In this document: piece after piece, positions 33,219 through 42,818 of the stretch
Numbering within the stretch: the stretch's first letter is position 1
Layout of the letters: every line of letters begins with the position of its first letter
From: Roseibium algicola
GTDB lineage: Bacteria > Pseudomonadota > Alphaproteobacteria > Rhizobiales > Stappiaceae
Direction: 5' to 3'
Assembly (NCBI RefSeq): GCF_001999245.1
Contig: NZ_CP019630.1
Coordinates: forward strand, 5,237,001-5,301,000
DNA length: 64,000 nucleotides
Translations under genes and position numbers: made by a program
Notes under the pieces: model-generated
Seen by the model: only the letters and a program-made list of their open reading frames with translations
Told to the model about the DNA's origin: nothing
Database searches by the model: none

Positions 33219-33294
33219 TGGTGCCGGCAGCAGGATTCGAACCCGCGACCCCGAGATTACAAATCACGTGCTCTACCAGCTGAGCTATACCGGC
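33219..33294 (-). tRNA. tRNA-Thr (anticodon TGT)
   Basis: Read on the minus strand: acceptor GCCGGTA pairs around the D-arm GCTCAGCTGGTAGAGC, the anticodon loop is TTTGTAA (anticodon TGT), and the T-arm holds GGTTCGAATCC. CCA is encoded at 33219-33221. One anticodon-stem position (T-T) is unpaired. Length is 76 with CCA. Confidence 0.93.
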
Positions 33295-33305
33295 GCCGGG
33301 GATGG

Positions 33306-33333
33306 CTTCTACCAGATTGGGCGCACTTGTCCA
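33306..33333 (-). promoter_or_regulatory. Possible promoter of tRNA-Thr
   Basis: On the minus strand TGGACA (33328-33333) and TAGAAG (33306-33311) are separated by 16 bp, placing a start about five bases before the tRNA 5' end. The -10 match is only fair. Confidence 0.4.
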
Positions 33334-33972
33334 TGCCTTGATTTGCATTTTTCGATTCTGATTCCGGAAAACCAGCTAAACCTCTCTGATAATTTCGAAA
33401 ATTGGGTAGCCGCTGTGGATAGTTTCGCGTGTGCAGAGTTTCTGCGACCCAGAAATTCAGTATCGCGACGTCTCGATTCCAATGTCATTCCTGCAAATTT
33501 AGGGAAGCAGTTGTGGCGTAGGCGCAATCAAGAGGCATATTTCTCGGTCAGAGGGGCAGCGCGCGGCCATCTTGCCAGTTCCCTGGAACGGAATCATTTC
33601 CTTGCCTTGGCATAATAAGCTCGCGCAGCACATCAAGCACTGATCCGCATAGCCGATGTGCCCCTGATCAAGGTGGACGCTTGGCGACGTCCAAACTGCG
33701 GCATCCGCCAATCCAGCGTTCGCAAGCGCTGAAGGGGCTCTGCGAAGAGGGGGCGGCAGCTTGCATGAACCGGGTTTTGCACCCATAAATGCGCACTCTG
33801 AATATCAGCCTGTCGCTTTCTGCGCGGGCTCCTCTGGTTTTACCGGAAGGCAGGCTGGATAGACCAAACACTGTTCGGTCCTGTCATCACTTCCGTTTCA
33901 CCCTCAGTGGAAAATCTGCCGTGACACATGTGGTTCTGCCCGAAATCATGTGCGCCAATTGGATCGATTTAA
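33334..33972. other. Non-coding gap between tRNA-Thr and the MFS gene
   Basis: About 640 bases with no convincing gene. Short open frames on both strands lack ribosome sites and recognisable domains, and the longest runs through the tRNA itself. The stretch is more AT-rich than its neighbours and lies next to a tRNA 5' end. I see no integrase, insertion-sequence ends or direct repeat of the tRNA 3' end. Confidence 0.5.
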
Positions 33973-35163
33973 ATGACTGAAGCGCAGCGCATCTGCCTCA
34001 TTTTCTATCTGCAGCCGATCGCACTCGGGGCTTGGCTGCCGCATATTCCAGGCGTCCAGACCACGCTTGGACTGACCAACAGCGAGTTGGCGATTGCGCT
34101 TGTCGGGGCGCCGGTCGGTACTTTGACAACCTTGATGATCGCGGGGCGCATTGCAGGCTGGATCGGTGCCAAGCGGATCACGCTGGTCTTTTATCCGGTC
34201 TTTCTTCTCGCCATGCTGTTGCCCTTCATGGCGACAACCCAGTGGCTTTTGATGGCCGCGCTCGCGCTTGTCGGCGGATCGATGTCCATCCTGGAACTCG
34301 GGCTCAACGTTCTGGCTGACGATTATGAGACGCGCACCCATCACAAGATCATGAGCAGAGCCCATGGCTGCTGGAGCTTCGGACTTCTGTCTGGAACGCT
34401 GATTGGCTCGGCTGTGGCGGGTTTTGCCCTGTCGCCCCTTGTGGCCGGTATCGCGATCGCGATCCTGGTTCAGGCCCTGGTGTTGCCTGTAATCCTGCGG
34501 TTGCCTTTGCCGCCCGAAGGGCAGTCGGCCAAACCCGAGCAACGCGGTTTCCGGGTGCCACATCCGGTTTTGCTAGGCGTCTGTTTTTTCACTTTTGGAA
34601 CGACATTGGTGGAAGGGGCCGTTGCGGATTGGGCTGCGGTCTATCTCCGGGATGCCTTTGCCGCCAATCCGGGCCTCGCCGGGCTGGGCATATCGATCTT
34701 TTCGCTGTGTCTGGCTTCGACCCGGCTCATGGGAGACCGCTTGCGCCAGGTTGCGGCGCCAGGACGCCTGGGGCAGGTGCTTGCGCTCATCGGACTGATC
34801 GGTCTGAGCCTGATATGGCTTGCACCGAACGCGCCGATTGCACTTATCGGTCTGGGAGTTCTGGGATCGGGAGCAGCGCTCGCGTTTCCTCTTGGAGTGA
34901 CCGCGGCATCCGCAGCGCCAGGAGGAAGTGCGGCTTCCAATGTCGCCGTGCTTTCCTTTGTGGCTCTGCTTGGCTTTCTGGTCGGGCCGCTCACCATCGG
35001 GCCGCTCGCCGATGCCTTCGGTATTCGGGCGGCTCTCATGGTGCTGGCACCGATGATCGGTATCAGTCTGCTATTGGCGCCTTGCCTGACCCGGTCGGAG
35101 GCGACGCGGGCGAACAGAACTGCCGCCAGTTCCGTGACTGCAGCGCGCGGAGAGGTGCTTTGA
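33973..35163 (+). CDS. Major facilitator superfamily transporter
   Basis: Inner-membrane secondary transporter of 396 residues with about twelve hydrophobic segments. The layout is that of the YbjJ-like/sugar-transporter-like MFS group: an N-terminal QPIALGAWLPHIPGVQTTLG, then GRIAGWIGAKRI at the loop between helices 2 and 3, and a matching TRLMGDRLRQ in the second half. The substrate cannot be inferred. The ribosome site before ATG 33973 is weak. It runs convergent to rlmB with only 25 bases between the stops. Confidence 0.85.
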   Translation: MTEAQRICLIFYLQPIALGAWLPHIPGVQTTLGLTNSELAIALVGAPVGTLTTLMIAGRIAGWIGAKRITLVFYPVFLLAMLLPFMATTQWLLMAALALVGGSMSILELGLNVLADDYETRTHHKIMSRAHGCWSFGLLSGTLIGSAVAGFALSPLVAGIAIAILVQALVLPVILRLPLPPEGQSAKPEQRGFRVPHPVLLGVCFFTFGTTLVEGAVADWAAVYLRDAFAANPGLAGLGISIFSLCLASTRLMGDRLRQVAAPGRLGQVLALIGLIGLSLIWLAPNAPIALIGLGVLGSGAALAFPLGVTAASAAPGGSAASNVAVLSFVALLGFLVGPLTIGPLADAFGIRAALMVLAPMIGISLLLAPCLTRSEATRANRTAASSVTAARGEVL

Positions 35164-35182
35164 ATCGGATGGTGAAAGGAGA

Positions 35183-35205
35183 GGGGCCTTACAGCCCCAT
35201 TTTCA
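35183..35205 (+). terminator. Short terminator hairpin at the MFS/rlmB convergent ends
   Basis: GGGGC (35183-35187) pairs with GCCCC (35194-35198), followed by ATTTTC. The five-bp stem is short, and the element overlaps the last codons of rlmB. Confidence 0.45.
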
Positions 35206-36004
35206 TCCGCGCCACATAGAGTGACAGTACAGCGGCATTTGAAACATTGAGCGAGCGAATCTCGCCCGGCATGTCGAGGCGGGCTGTCAGGCCGCAGGCT
35301 TCGCGCACACCCTGACGCACGCCTTTTCCCTCCGAGCCCAGCACCAGAACTGTCCTGTCGCTGAACGGTGTCTGTTCAAGACTTGCCGGGCCATCGCTGT
35401 CGAGGGCAATGCAGGAAAAGCCTTCGTCCTTCATCTCGGCAATGAAGCGGGCCATGTTTTTCACCCGGACATGTTTGATCATGTCGAGTGCACCGGAAGC
35501 GGATTTCGCCAGAACGGAGCCTTCTTCCGGTGCGTGGCGTTCGGTTGTTACCACCGCATCGGCATCGAGCGCGACAGCCGAGCGCAGGATTGCGCCTACA
35601 TTGTGCGGATCCGTGACCTGGTCAAGTGCCAGCACGAGCCGCGCACCTTTCAGATGCTCGGCGCCATAAGCGGGCAGGGGATCGGCTTCCAGAATCATGC
35701 CCTGATGGACAGCATCCTTCGTCACCATCCGGTCCAGCGCGCGGGGCATCATGGATTCGACAGGAACATCGATCTTCACGCCACGTTCTTCGAGGCGGCG
35801 AACGGCATTGTCCGTTGCGAACAGCTTCAGCCGCTTGCGATCCTTGTTGGCAAAGGCCGCTTCCACGGTGTGGAGGCCGTAAAGCAGCACCGGGCCTTCC
35901 GGGGGGAGGCCCGGACGGCGCGGCGCAGGTTTGCCACCGAACTTCTTGTTGCCACGAAAGCCCGGCTTGCCGGCTGGGCGCGAAGGTTTCTTGTCGTCAC
36001 TCAT
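35189..36004 (-). CDS. rlmB: 23S rRNA 2'-O-methyltransferase, TrmH/SpoU family (RlmB)
   Basis: AdoMet-dependent methyltransferase expected to modify G2251 of 23S rRNA; 271 residues. A basic, glycine/proline-rich N-terminal stretch of about 38 residues precedes the RNA-binding substrate domain (VLLYGLHTVEAAFANKDR). The SPOUT knot follows with its three motifs: DQVTDPHNVGAILRSA, VLGSEGKGVR and SLNVSNAAVLSLY. The match to RlmB is good; a tRNA-acting TrmH relative is the alternative. It lies upstream of the tRNA/tuf cluster on the opposite strand. Confidence 0.9.
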   Translation of the reverse strand: MSDDKKPSRPAGKPGFRGNKKFGGKPAPRRPGLPPEGPVLLYGLHTVEAAFANKDRKRLKLFATDNAVRRLEERGVKIDVPVESMMPRALDRMVTKDAVHQGMILEADPLPAYGAEHLKGARLVLALDQVTDPHNVGAILRSAVALDADAVVTTERHAPEEGSVLAKSASGALDMIKHVRVKNMARFIAEMKDEGFSCIALDSDGPASLEQTPFSDRTVLVLGSEGKGVRQGVREACGLTARLDMPGEIRSLNVSNAAVLSLYVARMKMGL

Positions 36005-36076
36005 GGCGCAGCTCTACCGGGATTTCCACGTCAGGAAAAGAGGGAAAGACAGTGCGACTGTTCCATATCCATTGCC

Positions 36077-36580
36077 TCAAGAGGGCTTCAGGATCATGCA
36101 GCTGACGGTGCCATGGGCGATCAGTTTGCCGTTCGCGTCTCGCAGATCGCCTTCGGAGGTCGCCAGGCGGGAGCCGCGGTGAACGATCCGCCCCTCGCAA
36201 ACCACTTCTCCGCTGGTTTCAAGCAGCGGGCGAACCATGTTCACGTTGAGCGATGTGGTGGTGTAGAATTCGCCGGGCTGCAGCGTGGTGTGTACCGCGC
36301 AGCTCAGCGCCGTGTCGATCAGCGTCGAAATCCAGCCACCATGGACCGTACCGAGCGGGTTCAGGAACTCGCGCGCTGGCTGGCCGGTGAAGACGGCCCG
36401 GCCTTCGGAGAATTCCTTCATCCTGATATTGGAATGCACCATGATCGGCGGGGCAGGCAGATCGCCTGCCATCATGCGCTCGAAGATATCAAGCCCGGTC
36501 ATGGTGGCAAAGGCTGCCTTTGGAAGCGCGCCAAGGGTGTGGGTCTTGCCGTTTTCGGTCAGGGTCTGGGGATCGCTCAT
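36077..36580 (-). CDS. PaaI-type hotdog thioesterase
   Basis: A cytoplasmic acyl-CoA thioesterase-like protein of 167 residues. The hotdog core is seen in NPLGTVHGGWISTLIDTAL, where the HGG followed by an acidic residue is the active-site pattern of the PaaI/YbdB group, and in the strand region TTTSLNVNMVRPLLETSG. The start overlaps the stop of the MarR gene (ATGA), so they form one operon. Aromatic or medium-chain acyl-CoA is the usual substrate class; none is indicated here. Confidence 0.88.
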   Translation of the reverse strand: MSDPQTLTENGKTHTLGALPKAAFATMTGLDIFERMMAGDLPAPPIMVHSNIRMKEFSEGRAVFTGQPAREFLNPLGTVHGGWISTLIDTALSCAVHTTLQPGEFYTTTSLNVNMVRPLLETSGEVVCEGRIVHRGSRLATSEGDLRDANGKLIAHGTVSCMILKPS

Positions 36581-37107
36581 GATTGGTGTCCTGAAAGGGT
36601 GGTCTCGTCGGGGTCTGATTGGGAGGCAGTGTCTGCGGCAGGTTTTTCCTGGCTTTCCAGAATGTGAACCGCCTTGCGCAACGTGGACATCTGGGTGCGA
36701 ACGGCATCAGCGCCGTCCGGGCCAAGCAATGTGCTGACCTCTTCTTGTGCCTTGAGCCAGGTGCGGTGGATCTCAATCACCTTTGCCTCGCCCAGTTGTG
36801 TCAGCACAGGAAGAACCTTTCGGCCTTTGCCATCTTGTCGGGTTACAAGACCGGCAACTTCCAAAGGCTTGAGGTTTCGGGCCAGCGTGGATCGGTCGAT
36901 GCCGAGAAAACGGGCGATCTCTGCCGCCGAACTTGCAGATCCGTCGGCTATGGCAGCCAAAAGCTGGGCCTGGGTCAGTTCAAGGCCGAGAACTGCCATG
37001 TGCCTATTATAATGACGGGTCAGAAGATTGGCGGTGCGCCGGGCGGCGTGACCGAGGCAGGTTCTGCCCATGTGCTGGAAATCGATATCTTTGAGGGAAG
37101 ATGACAT
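36577..37107 (-). CDS. MarR-family transcriptional regulator
   Basis: A winged-helix dimeric regulator of 176 residues: SSAAEIARFLGIDRSTLARN is the recognition region and LVTRQDGKGRKVLPVLT the wing. I place the start at ATG 37107 (MSSSLKDIDF). A longer frame reaches GTG 37245 but its first 46 residues are cysteine-rich and lie across the operator. With this start a perfect palindrome abuts the ATG and no ribosome site is visible, so the mRNA may be leaderless. It is co-transcribed with the thioesterase, and autoregulation is likely. Ligand unknown. Confidence 0.85.
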   Translation of the reverse strand: MSSSLKDIDFQHMGRTCLGHAARRTANLLTRHYNRHMAVLGLELTQAQLLAAIADGSASSAAEIARFLGIDRSTLARNLKPLEVAGLVTRQDGKGRKVLPVLTQLGEAKVIEIHRTWLKAQEEVSTLLGPDGADAVRTQMSTLRKAVHILESQEKPAADTASQSDPDETTLSGHQS

Positions 37108-37125
37108 TTGTTGTAGGTACAACAA
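37108..37125. promoter_or_regulatory. Perfect palindrome touching the MarR start codon (operator)
   Basis: TTGTTGTAGGTACAACAA has perfect 8-bp arms around a 2-bp spacer. Its edge is the base next to the proposed ATG. Form and location suit a MarR dimer site that would block transcription start directly. Confidence 0.75.
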
Positions 37126-37413
37126 CAAAAGAATCTGCTCAAGGGTGCAGTCGTGTCCGACTGGTTTTTCAAAAGGGCAGCAGGTGCAGGCATTGGCACA
37201 AATGGCCTCGTCAAAGGAACGGGCGCGTTGATGAAAGTTGTCCACAGGCTGGGGTCGCGTGAAGCCGGATTTTCAGCAAAACGCAGGGGAACCGTGACAT
37301 CGCAGCCGTGCTGCGGCAATCTGGTGGTGCCATCGGCCTTGGCAATAGCTCACGTTCGAAGCGTCTGTTTCGAGCGTCCTGCTGATTTTGTTCAATTCTT
37401 TGCAAAATCGACG

Positions 37414-37442
37414 TTGACAGGGCGGGGCCCTATCTGCATAAC
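37414..37442 (+). promoter_or_regulatory. Promoter of the tRNA-Tyr/tRNA-Gly/tuf unit
   Basis: A consensus -35 TTGACA (37414-37419) lies 17 bp from CATAAC (37437-37442, four of six). A GC-rich stretch (ACGCGCCACGGG) follows, as in stringently controlled stable-RNA promoters. The predicted start is about 75 bases before tRNA-Tyr. Confidence 0.75.
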
Positions 37443-37525
37443 ACGCGCCACGGGATTGCTCGCCCCTTCCGGGCGGGCTCTTCGGTAAGCCATCCTGATC
37501 GCTTCGGCGTGAAGCAGGACGAGAT

Positions 37526-37610
37526 GGAGGAGTGCCCGAGTGGCTAAAGGGGACGGACTGTAAATCCGTTGGCTATGCCTACGTTGGTTCGAATCCAACC
37601 TCCTCCACCA
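37526..37610 (+). tRNA. tRNA-Tyr (anticodon GTA)
   Basis: An 85-base class II tRNA with acceptor GGAGGAG pairing CTCCTCC, anticodon loop CTGTAAA (GTA), a long variable arm and T-arm GGTTCGAATCC. CCA is encoded. Confidence 0.96.
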
Positions 37611-37632
37611 TCGTTCCTGGTTCTCTCGTTGT

Positions 37633-37706
37633 GCGGGTGTAGCTCAATGGTAGAGCAGCAGCCTTCCAAGCTGACGACGAGGGTTCGATTCCCTTCACCC
37701 GCTCCA
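37633..37706 (+). tRNA. tRNA-Gly (anticodon TCC)
   Basis: A 74-base tRNA with acceptor GCGGGTG pairing CACCCGC, D-arm GCTCAATGGTAGAGC, anticodon loop CTTCCAA (TCC) and T-arm GGTTCGATTCC. CCA is encoded. It lies 22 bases after tRNA-Tyr, in the same transcript. Confidence 0.96.
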
Positions 37707-37876
37707 TCATGGGTGCTGATCGGAGTGTCCGGAACGGAAGGCTCTTTCGCCCGGAAATCCTGACAAGAAGTTCAACGGGAAGCAATTCGTCGCTCGCGGA
37801 TCTGTCCAAGGCGCCGGAACGCGTCCCGCCTCGACCTAATTCGACCGAACCGAGTATTGGACAGAGAGCGACGCCG

Positions 37877-39067
<1,191 letters not shown>

Positions 39068-39079
39068 GATGATTTCGGG

Positions 39080-39102
39080 CTGCCGGGCCTTGTGCCCGGC
39101 AG
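39080..39102 (+). terminator. Strong hairpin after tuf copy 1
   Basis: CTGCCGGGC (39080-39088) pairs perfectly with GCCCGGCAG (39094-39102), loop CTTGT. No T run follows, so it may be a pause or processing site before tRNA-Trp rather than a full terminator. Confidence 0.5.
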
Positions 39103-39175
39103 TCCCGCCTCTTAAGTCTTGCGATGTGCGGCTTCAGAGGGTATCAGGAGCAAGTTCGCCCAGGCGGACTTCTGA

Positions 39176-39251
39176 AGGGGTATAGCTCAGCTGGTAGAGC
39201 GACGGTCTCCAAAACCGTAGGTCGCGGGTTCGAACCCTGCTGCCCCTGCCA
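39176..39251 (+). tRNA. tRNA-Trp (anticodon CCA)
   Basis: A 76-base tRNA with acceptor AGGGGTA, D-arm GCTCAGCTGGTAGAGC, anticodon loop CTCCAAA (CCA) and T-arm GGTTCGAACCC. CCA is encoded at the end. It sits between tuf and secE. Confidence 0.96.
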
Positions 39252-39302
39252 ATTTGCTCTTGATTAATCTGCCTCGAGGGCTTAAAGAGTTTCCTCGAGT
39301 GA

Positions 39303-39326
39303 GGCGCGCGAAGTTTTTCGCGCGCC
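39303..39326 (+). other. Hairpin in the tRNA-Trp/secE gap
   Basis: GGCGCGCGAA (39303-39312) and TTCGCGCGCC (39317-39326) form a perfect 10-bp stem with loop GTTT. Just before it a weaker CTCGAGG/CCTCGAG pair occurs. No T tract follows. A processing or leader role before secE is plausible. Confidence 0.5.
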
Positions 39327-39354
39327 CACTCGTATTTAACAGACCGGAATCGGA

Positions 39355-39552
39355 ATGGCGAAGACCAATCCCTTTAAATTCATCCAGGAAGTACGCGCGG
39401 AAACGTCCAAGGTAACTTGGCCGACGCGCAAAGAAACAGCAGTGACCACTGTCATGGTTTTCATCATGGTTGTGATCGCGGCGATCTTTTTTCTCGTGGC
39501 AGATCAGTTGATGGGCTTCGGGATCGGCTATCTTCTGGGTGTCGGCGGCTAA
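39355..39552 (+). CDS. secE: Preprotein translocase subunit SecE
   Basis: A single-span inner-membrane subunit that clamps SecY; 65 residues, the short form common in alphaproteobacteria. The amphipathic FIQEVRAETSKVTWPTRKET signature precedes one membrane helix. It is followed after 66 bases by nusG, the usual pairing. Confidence 0.96.
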   Translation: MAKTNPFKFIQEVRAETSKVTWPTRKETAVTTVMVFIMVVIAAIFFLVADQLMGFGIGYLLGVGG

Positions 39553-39618
39553 TTTCAGTCAGCCGCCCGGGCGACTGTCCGGTTTGAAGACAAAGAACAA
39601 GAAACGGAACTGAGATCC

Positions 39619-40149
39619 ATGGCCAAGCGCTGGTACATTGTGCACGCCTACTCCAATTTCGAGAAGAAGGTCGCCGAGTCCATCCGCGAAAAGGCCGAGC
39701 AGAAGGGTCTGTCCGACCTGTTCGAAGAGATTCTCGTTCCGATGGAAAAGGTCGTTGAAGTGCGCCGTGGCCGCAAGGTCGATGCAGAGCGCAAGTTCTT
39801 CCCGGGCTACGTCCTGGTGAAGATGGAAATGACCAACGAGGCTTTCCACCTCATCAAGGATACTCCGAAGGTAACCGGGTTCCTGGGCGCGGATCAGAAG
39901 CCGATGCCGATCCCGGAAAAAGAAGCAATGCGCATCATCAACCAGGTGCAGGAAGGCGTGGACCGGCCGAAGCCGTCCGTGACTTTCGAGGTTGGCGAGC
40001 AGGTGCGTGTTTCCGACGGTCCGTTCGCGTCCTTCTCCGGCCTTGTCGAGGAAGTGGATGACGAGCGTGCGCGTTTGAAGGTGGCCGTGTCCATCTTCGG
40101 CCGTGCAACGCCGGTGGAACTGGAATTCGGTCAGGTCGACAAGCTCTGA
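39619..40149 (+). CDS. nusG: Transcription elongation/antitermination factor NusG
   Basis: Binds RNA polymerase and couples it to ribosomes or Rho; 176 residues. The NGN domain ([31 protein letters not shown]) is followed by the KOW domain near 125-165 ([16 protein letters not shown]). Normal length, and next to secE as in most bacteria. A 175-base gap with a hairpin separates it from rplK. Confidence 0.97.
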   Translation: MAKRWYIVHAYSNFEKKVAESIREKAEQKGLSDLFEEILVPMEKVVEVRRGRKVDAERKFFPGYVLVKMEMTNEAFHLIKDTPKVTGFLGADQKPMPIPEKEAMRIINQVQEGVDRPKPSVTFEVGEQVRVSDGPFASFSGLVEEVDDERARLKVAVSIFGRATPVELEFGQVDKL

Positions 40150-40283
40150 TCGTTTGCTGCCCCGAGGGGTGGCTTGAGAGCTCGGTCGCAGTGTCCACAA
40201 GGATGCGGCATCCGGGATGAAAGGGTGGAAGGTTCCGGAACTCTTCGCCGGGTTCCAACAGGGCCGAACCACCAACTCCCAAT

Positions 40284-40305
40284 CAGCTGAAGAGCCATTC
40301 AGCTG
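40284..40305 (+). promoter_or_regulatory. Leader hairpin before rplK
   Basis: CAGCTGAA (40284-40291) pairs with TTCAGCTG (40298-40305), loop GAGCCA. It lies about ten bases before the rplK ribosome site. A translational control site for L1 in this leader is known in enterobacteria; its equivalence here is inference. Confidence 0.45.
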
Positions 40306-40324
40306 TTAATGACTGGAGAGAAAC

Positions 40325-40753
40325 ATGGCGAAAAAAATCGAAGGTTTCCTGAAGCTTCAGGTGCCGGCAGGTTCCGCTACTCCGTCGCCGCCCATTGGTC
40401 CGGCGCTCGGTCAGCGTGGTCTGAACATCATGGAATTCTGCAAGGCCTTCAACGCCGCTACGCAGGATGCTGAAAAGGGCGCACCGTGCCCGACCGTGAT
40501 CACCTACTACTCCGACAAGTCCTTCACGTTCGAAGTGAAGACGGCTCCGGTCAGCTTCTTCCTGAAGAAAGCTGCCAAGCTGCAGAAGGGCTCCCAGACC
40601 CCGGGCCGTGGCACGGTTGGTTCTGTGACCAAGGCACAGGTGAAGGAAATCGCCGAAGCCAAGATGAAGGACCTGAACGCCAACGACATCGACGCAGCTA
40701 TGCTGATGGTCGAAGGCTCCGCCCGCTCCATGGGCCTCGAGGTAACGGAGTAA
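40325..40753 (+). CDS. rplK: 50S ribosomal protein L11
   Basis: Binds 23S rRNA in the GTPase-associated centre and is needed for RelA-dependent stringent signalling; 142 residues. [20 protein letters not shown] and the proline-rich N-terminal domain are family hallmarks, with the rRNA-binding half from about residue 75. It is followed after four bases by rplA. Confidence 0.98.
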   Translation: MAKKIEGFLKLQVPAGSATPSPPIGPALGQRGLNIMEFCKAFNAATQDAEKGAPCPTVITYYSDKSFTFEVKTAPVSFFLKKAAKLQKGSQTPGRGTVGSVTKAQVKEIAEAKMKDLNANDIDAAMLMVEGSARSMGLEVTE

Positions 40754-40757
40754 GATC

Positions 40758-41456
40758 ATGGCGAAGGTTGGAAAGCGCATCCAGGCAGCTCGTGAAGGTA
40801 TCGACCGCAACAAGCTGTATTCCCTGAACGAAGCCATTGGCCTCGTGAAGGACCGTTCCAAGACCAAGTTCGACGAAACCGTTGAAGTTGCGATCAATCT
40901 CGGCGTTGATCCGCGTCACGCAGACCAGATGGTCCGCGGCGTGTGCATCCTGCCGAACGGCACCGGCAAGACCGTTCGCGTTGCTGTGTTCGCTCGCGGC
41001 GACAAGGCCGAAGAAGCCAAGGCTGCTGGCGCCGACATCGTCGGTGCAGAAGAGCTGGTTCAGGAAGTTCAGGGCGGCAAGATCGACTTCGATCGGTGCA
41101 TTGCAACTCCGGACATGATGCCGCTCGTCGGTCGTCTCGGTAAGGTTCTCGGCCCGCGCGGCCTGATGCCGAACCCGAAGGTTGGTACCGTGACCCCGGA
41201 CGTCAAGTCCGCCGTCAACGACGCCAAGGGCGGCGCTGTTCAGTTCCGCGTTGAAAAAGCCGGTATCGTTCACGCTGGCGTTGGCAAGGTGTCCTTCTCT
41301 GAAGAAGCGATCACCCAGAACGTCAAGGCTCTGCTGGACGCCGTTCAGAAAGCCAAGCCGACTGGCGCAAAAGGCACCTACCTGAAGCGCATCGCCGTGT
41401 CCTCCACGATGGGCCCGGGCGTAAAGGTCGATCTCGCCACCGTTGCTGGCGAATAA
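40758..41456 (+). CDS. rplA: 50S ribosomal protein L1
   Basis: Forms the L1 stalk that moves E-site tRNA; 232 residues. The signature [20 protein letters not shown] is present near the middle. In other bacteria L1 also represses the L11 operon by binding its leader. The 324-base gap that follows holds the L10 leader. Confidence 0.98.
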   Translation: MAKVGKRIQAAREGIDRNKLYSLNEAIGLVKDRSKTKFDETVEVAINLGVDPRHADQMVRGVCILPNGTGKTVRVAVFARGDKAEEAKAAGADIVGAEELVQEVQGGKIDFDRCIATPDMMPLVGRLGKVLGPRGLMPNPKVGTVTPDVKSAVNDAKGGAVQFRVEKAGIVHAGVGKVSFSEEAITQNVKALLDAVQKAKPTGAKGTYLKRIAVSSTMGPGVKVDLATVAGE

Positions 41457-41780
41457 TCCGGTCTTTCCGGATTGATACGAGATTTCGGCTGTAAGGCCGA
41501 ATAGACCCGGCGGCTTGCTGCCGGGTTGCCCTGTCCGAGACTGCAGGTGCCGGGAAACCGGCTTAAGCCAAACAAGGCCTGCATAGATGGGTGAGAACCG
41601 AATTTCCCACCGATCCGGTGGAAAACCTGGTTCGAACCAGACCTTGCCGAGCGCTTCTGGCGCGAAGGTGAGGGGACAGGACCCTGAGCGTCGCCAGGAC
41701 AGGCGGTTACCGGGTTCGGGACCATCTGCCAGGCGGCAAGGTAAACCGGCGGCGTCACAGCCGCCAAATGGAGAAGGCAA
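41457..41780 (+). promoter_or_regulatory. Leader of rplJL (probable L10 leader RNA)
   Basis: A 324-base gene-free region with many stem-loops: TTCGGC/GCCGAA (41484-41501), ACCCGGC/GCCGGGT (41505-41526), several GC-rich arms, and GGCGGC/GCCGCC (41748-41765) four bases before the ribosome site GGAGAAGG. Position and folding suit the L10(L12)4-binding autoregulatory leader. I cannot confirm the kink-turn by eye. Confidence 0.65.
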
Positions 41781-42299
41781 GTGGAAAGAGCGGAAAAGCA
41801 CGAGTTCGTGTCGGCCCTCAACGCCGAGCTGGGTAACACCGGTGTTGTCGTCGTCGCGCACTATGCAGGCCTTTCGGTAGCTCAGATGACCGCACTGCGG
41901 GCATCCGTGCGTGAAGCCGGCGGCACTGTAAAAGTCGCAAAAAACCGCCTTGTCAAACTCGCCCTTCAAGGCACCGACCTTGAGCACATCTCCGACCTGT
42001 TTCAGGGCCCGACCGTTATCGTCCATTCCGACGATCCGGTAGCCGCTCCGAAAGCAGCCGTCGATTTCGCCAAGGCAAACGAAAAGTTTGCGATCCTTGG
42101 TGGTGCTCTTGGCTCGACCAACCTGAACCCGGATGGGGTCAAGTCTCTGGCAACCATGCCGTCGCTCGATGAGCTGCGTGCGAAACTGGTTGGCATGATC
42201 CAGACCCCGGCTTCCCGGATTGCACAGGTTGTCAACGCTCCGGCCGGGCAGCTTGCCCGCGTCTTCGGCGCTTACGCCAAGAAGGACGAGGCCGCATAA
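41781..42299 (+). CDS. rplJ: 50S ribosomal protein L10
   Basis: Stalk-base protein that anchors L7/L12; 172 residues. [20 protein letters not shown] and [12 protein letters not shown] are family text. It starts at GTG 41781 with GGAGAAGG upstream. A rare start plus a hairpin next to the ribosome site suits translational control of the stalk genes. Confidence 0.97.
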   Translation: MERAEKHEFVSALNAELGNTGVVVVAHYAGLSVAQMTALRASVREAGGTVKVAKNRLVKLALQGTDLEHISDLFQGPTVIVHSDDPVAAPKAAVDFAKANEKFAILGGALGSTNLNPDGVKSLATMPSLDELRAKLVGMIQTPASRIAQVVNAPAGQLARVFGAYAKKDEAA

Positions 42300-42359
42300 G
42301 GCGTCCAAAACACACTGTCTCACGTAACCAAAACTGGTTCGAACTTAAGGTACTGAAAA

Positions 42360-42737
42360 ATGGCTGATCTTGAAAAGCTCGTTGAAGAACTGTCCGCACT
42401 GACCGTTATGGAAGCTGCTGAACTCAGCAAGCTTCTGGAAGAAAAGTGGGGCGTTTCTGCTGCTGCTCCGGTCGCAGTTGCTGCTGTTGCTGCTGGTGGC
42501 GGCGATGCAGCTGCTGCTGAAGAAAAGACCGAATTTGACGTTATCCTGGCTTCTGCCGGCGACAAGAAAATCAACGTCATCAAGGAAGTCCGCGCAATCA
42601 CCGGTCTTGGCCTGAAAGAAGCTAAGGAGCTCGTCGAAGGCGCTCCGAAGCCGGTCAAGGAAGGCGTTGGCAAAGACGAAGCAGAAGAGCTGAAGAAGAA
42701 GCTCGAAGAAGCTGGCGCATCTGTCGAGCTGAAATAA
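42360..42737 (+). CDS. rplL: 50S ribosomal protein L7/L12
   Basis: The multicopy stalk protein that recruits translation GTPases; 125 residues. An N-terminal dimer domain ([20 protein letters not shown]), an Ala/Val-rich hinge and the factor-binding domain ([20 protein letters not shown]) are all visible. The gene ends just before an attenuator hairpin. Confidence 0.98.
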   Translation: MADLEKLVEELSALTVMEAAELSKLLEEKWGVSAAAPVAVAAVAAGGGDAAAAEEKTEFDVILASAGDKKINVIKEVRAITGLGLKEAKELVEGAPKPVKEGVGKDEAEELKKKLEEAGASVELK

Positions 42738-42818
42738 TAAAGGCCTACCGGCCTTTTGAACGGTCCCGGGCAACCGGGACCGTACCTAGCCCCGGCGGGA
42801 TTGTCCCGTTTCCGGGGC
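42738..42818 (+). terminator. rplL-rpoB intergenic attenuator with three stacked hairpins
   Basis: Hairpin 1: AAAGGCC (42739-42745) with GGCCTTT (42750-42756) and a following T, a short intrinsic terminator. Hairpin 2: CGGTCCCGG (42761-42769) with CCGGGACCG (42774-42782) closed by a GCAA tetraloop. Hairpin 3: GCCCCGG (42789-42795) with CCGGGGC (42812-42818), with a nested CGGGA/TCCCG. In E. coli the same gap holds an attenuator and an RNase III site; the same role here is inferred. Confidence 0.75.

Noticed and set aside
33142-33615. 157-codon plus-strand open frame after the GT2 gene
   Set aside because: It reads through tRNA-Thr in antisense and has no recognisable domain.
37709-37876. N-terminal extension of EF-Tu by 56 residues
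   Set aside because: The extension is not conserved, starts at the end of tRNA-Gly, and the second tuf copy lacks it.
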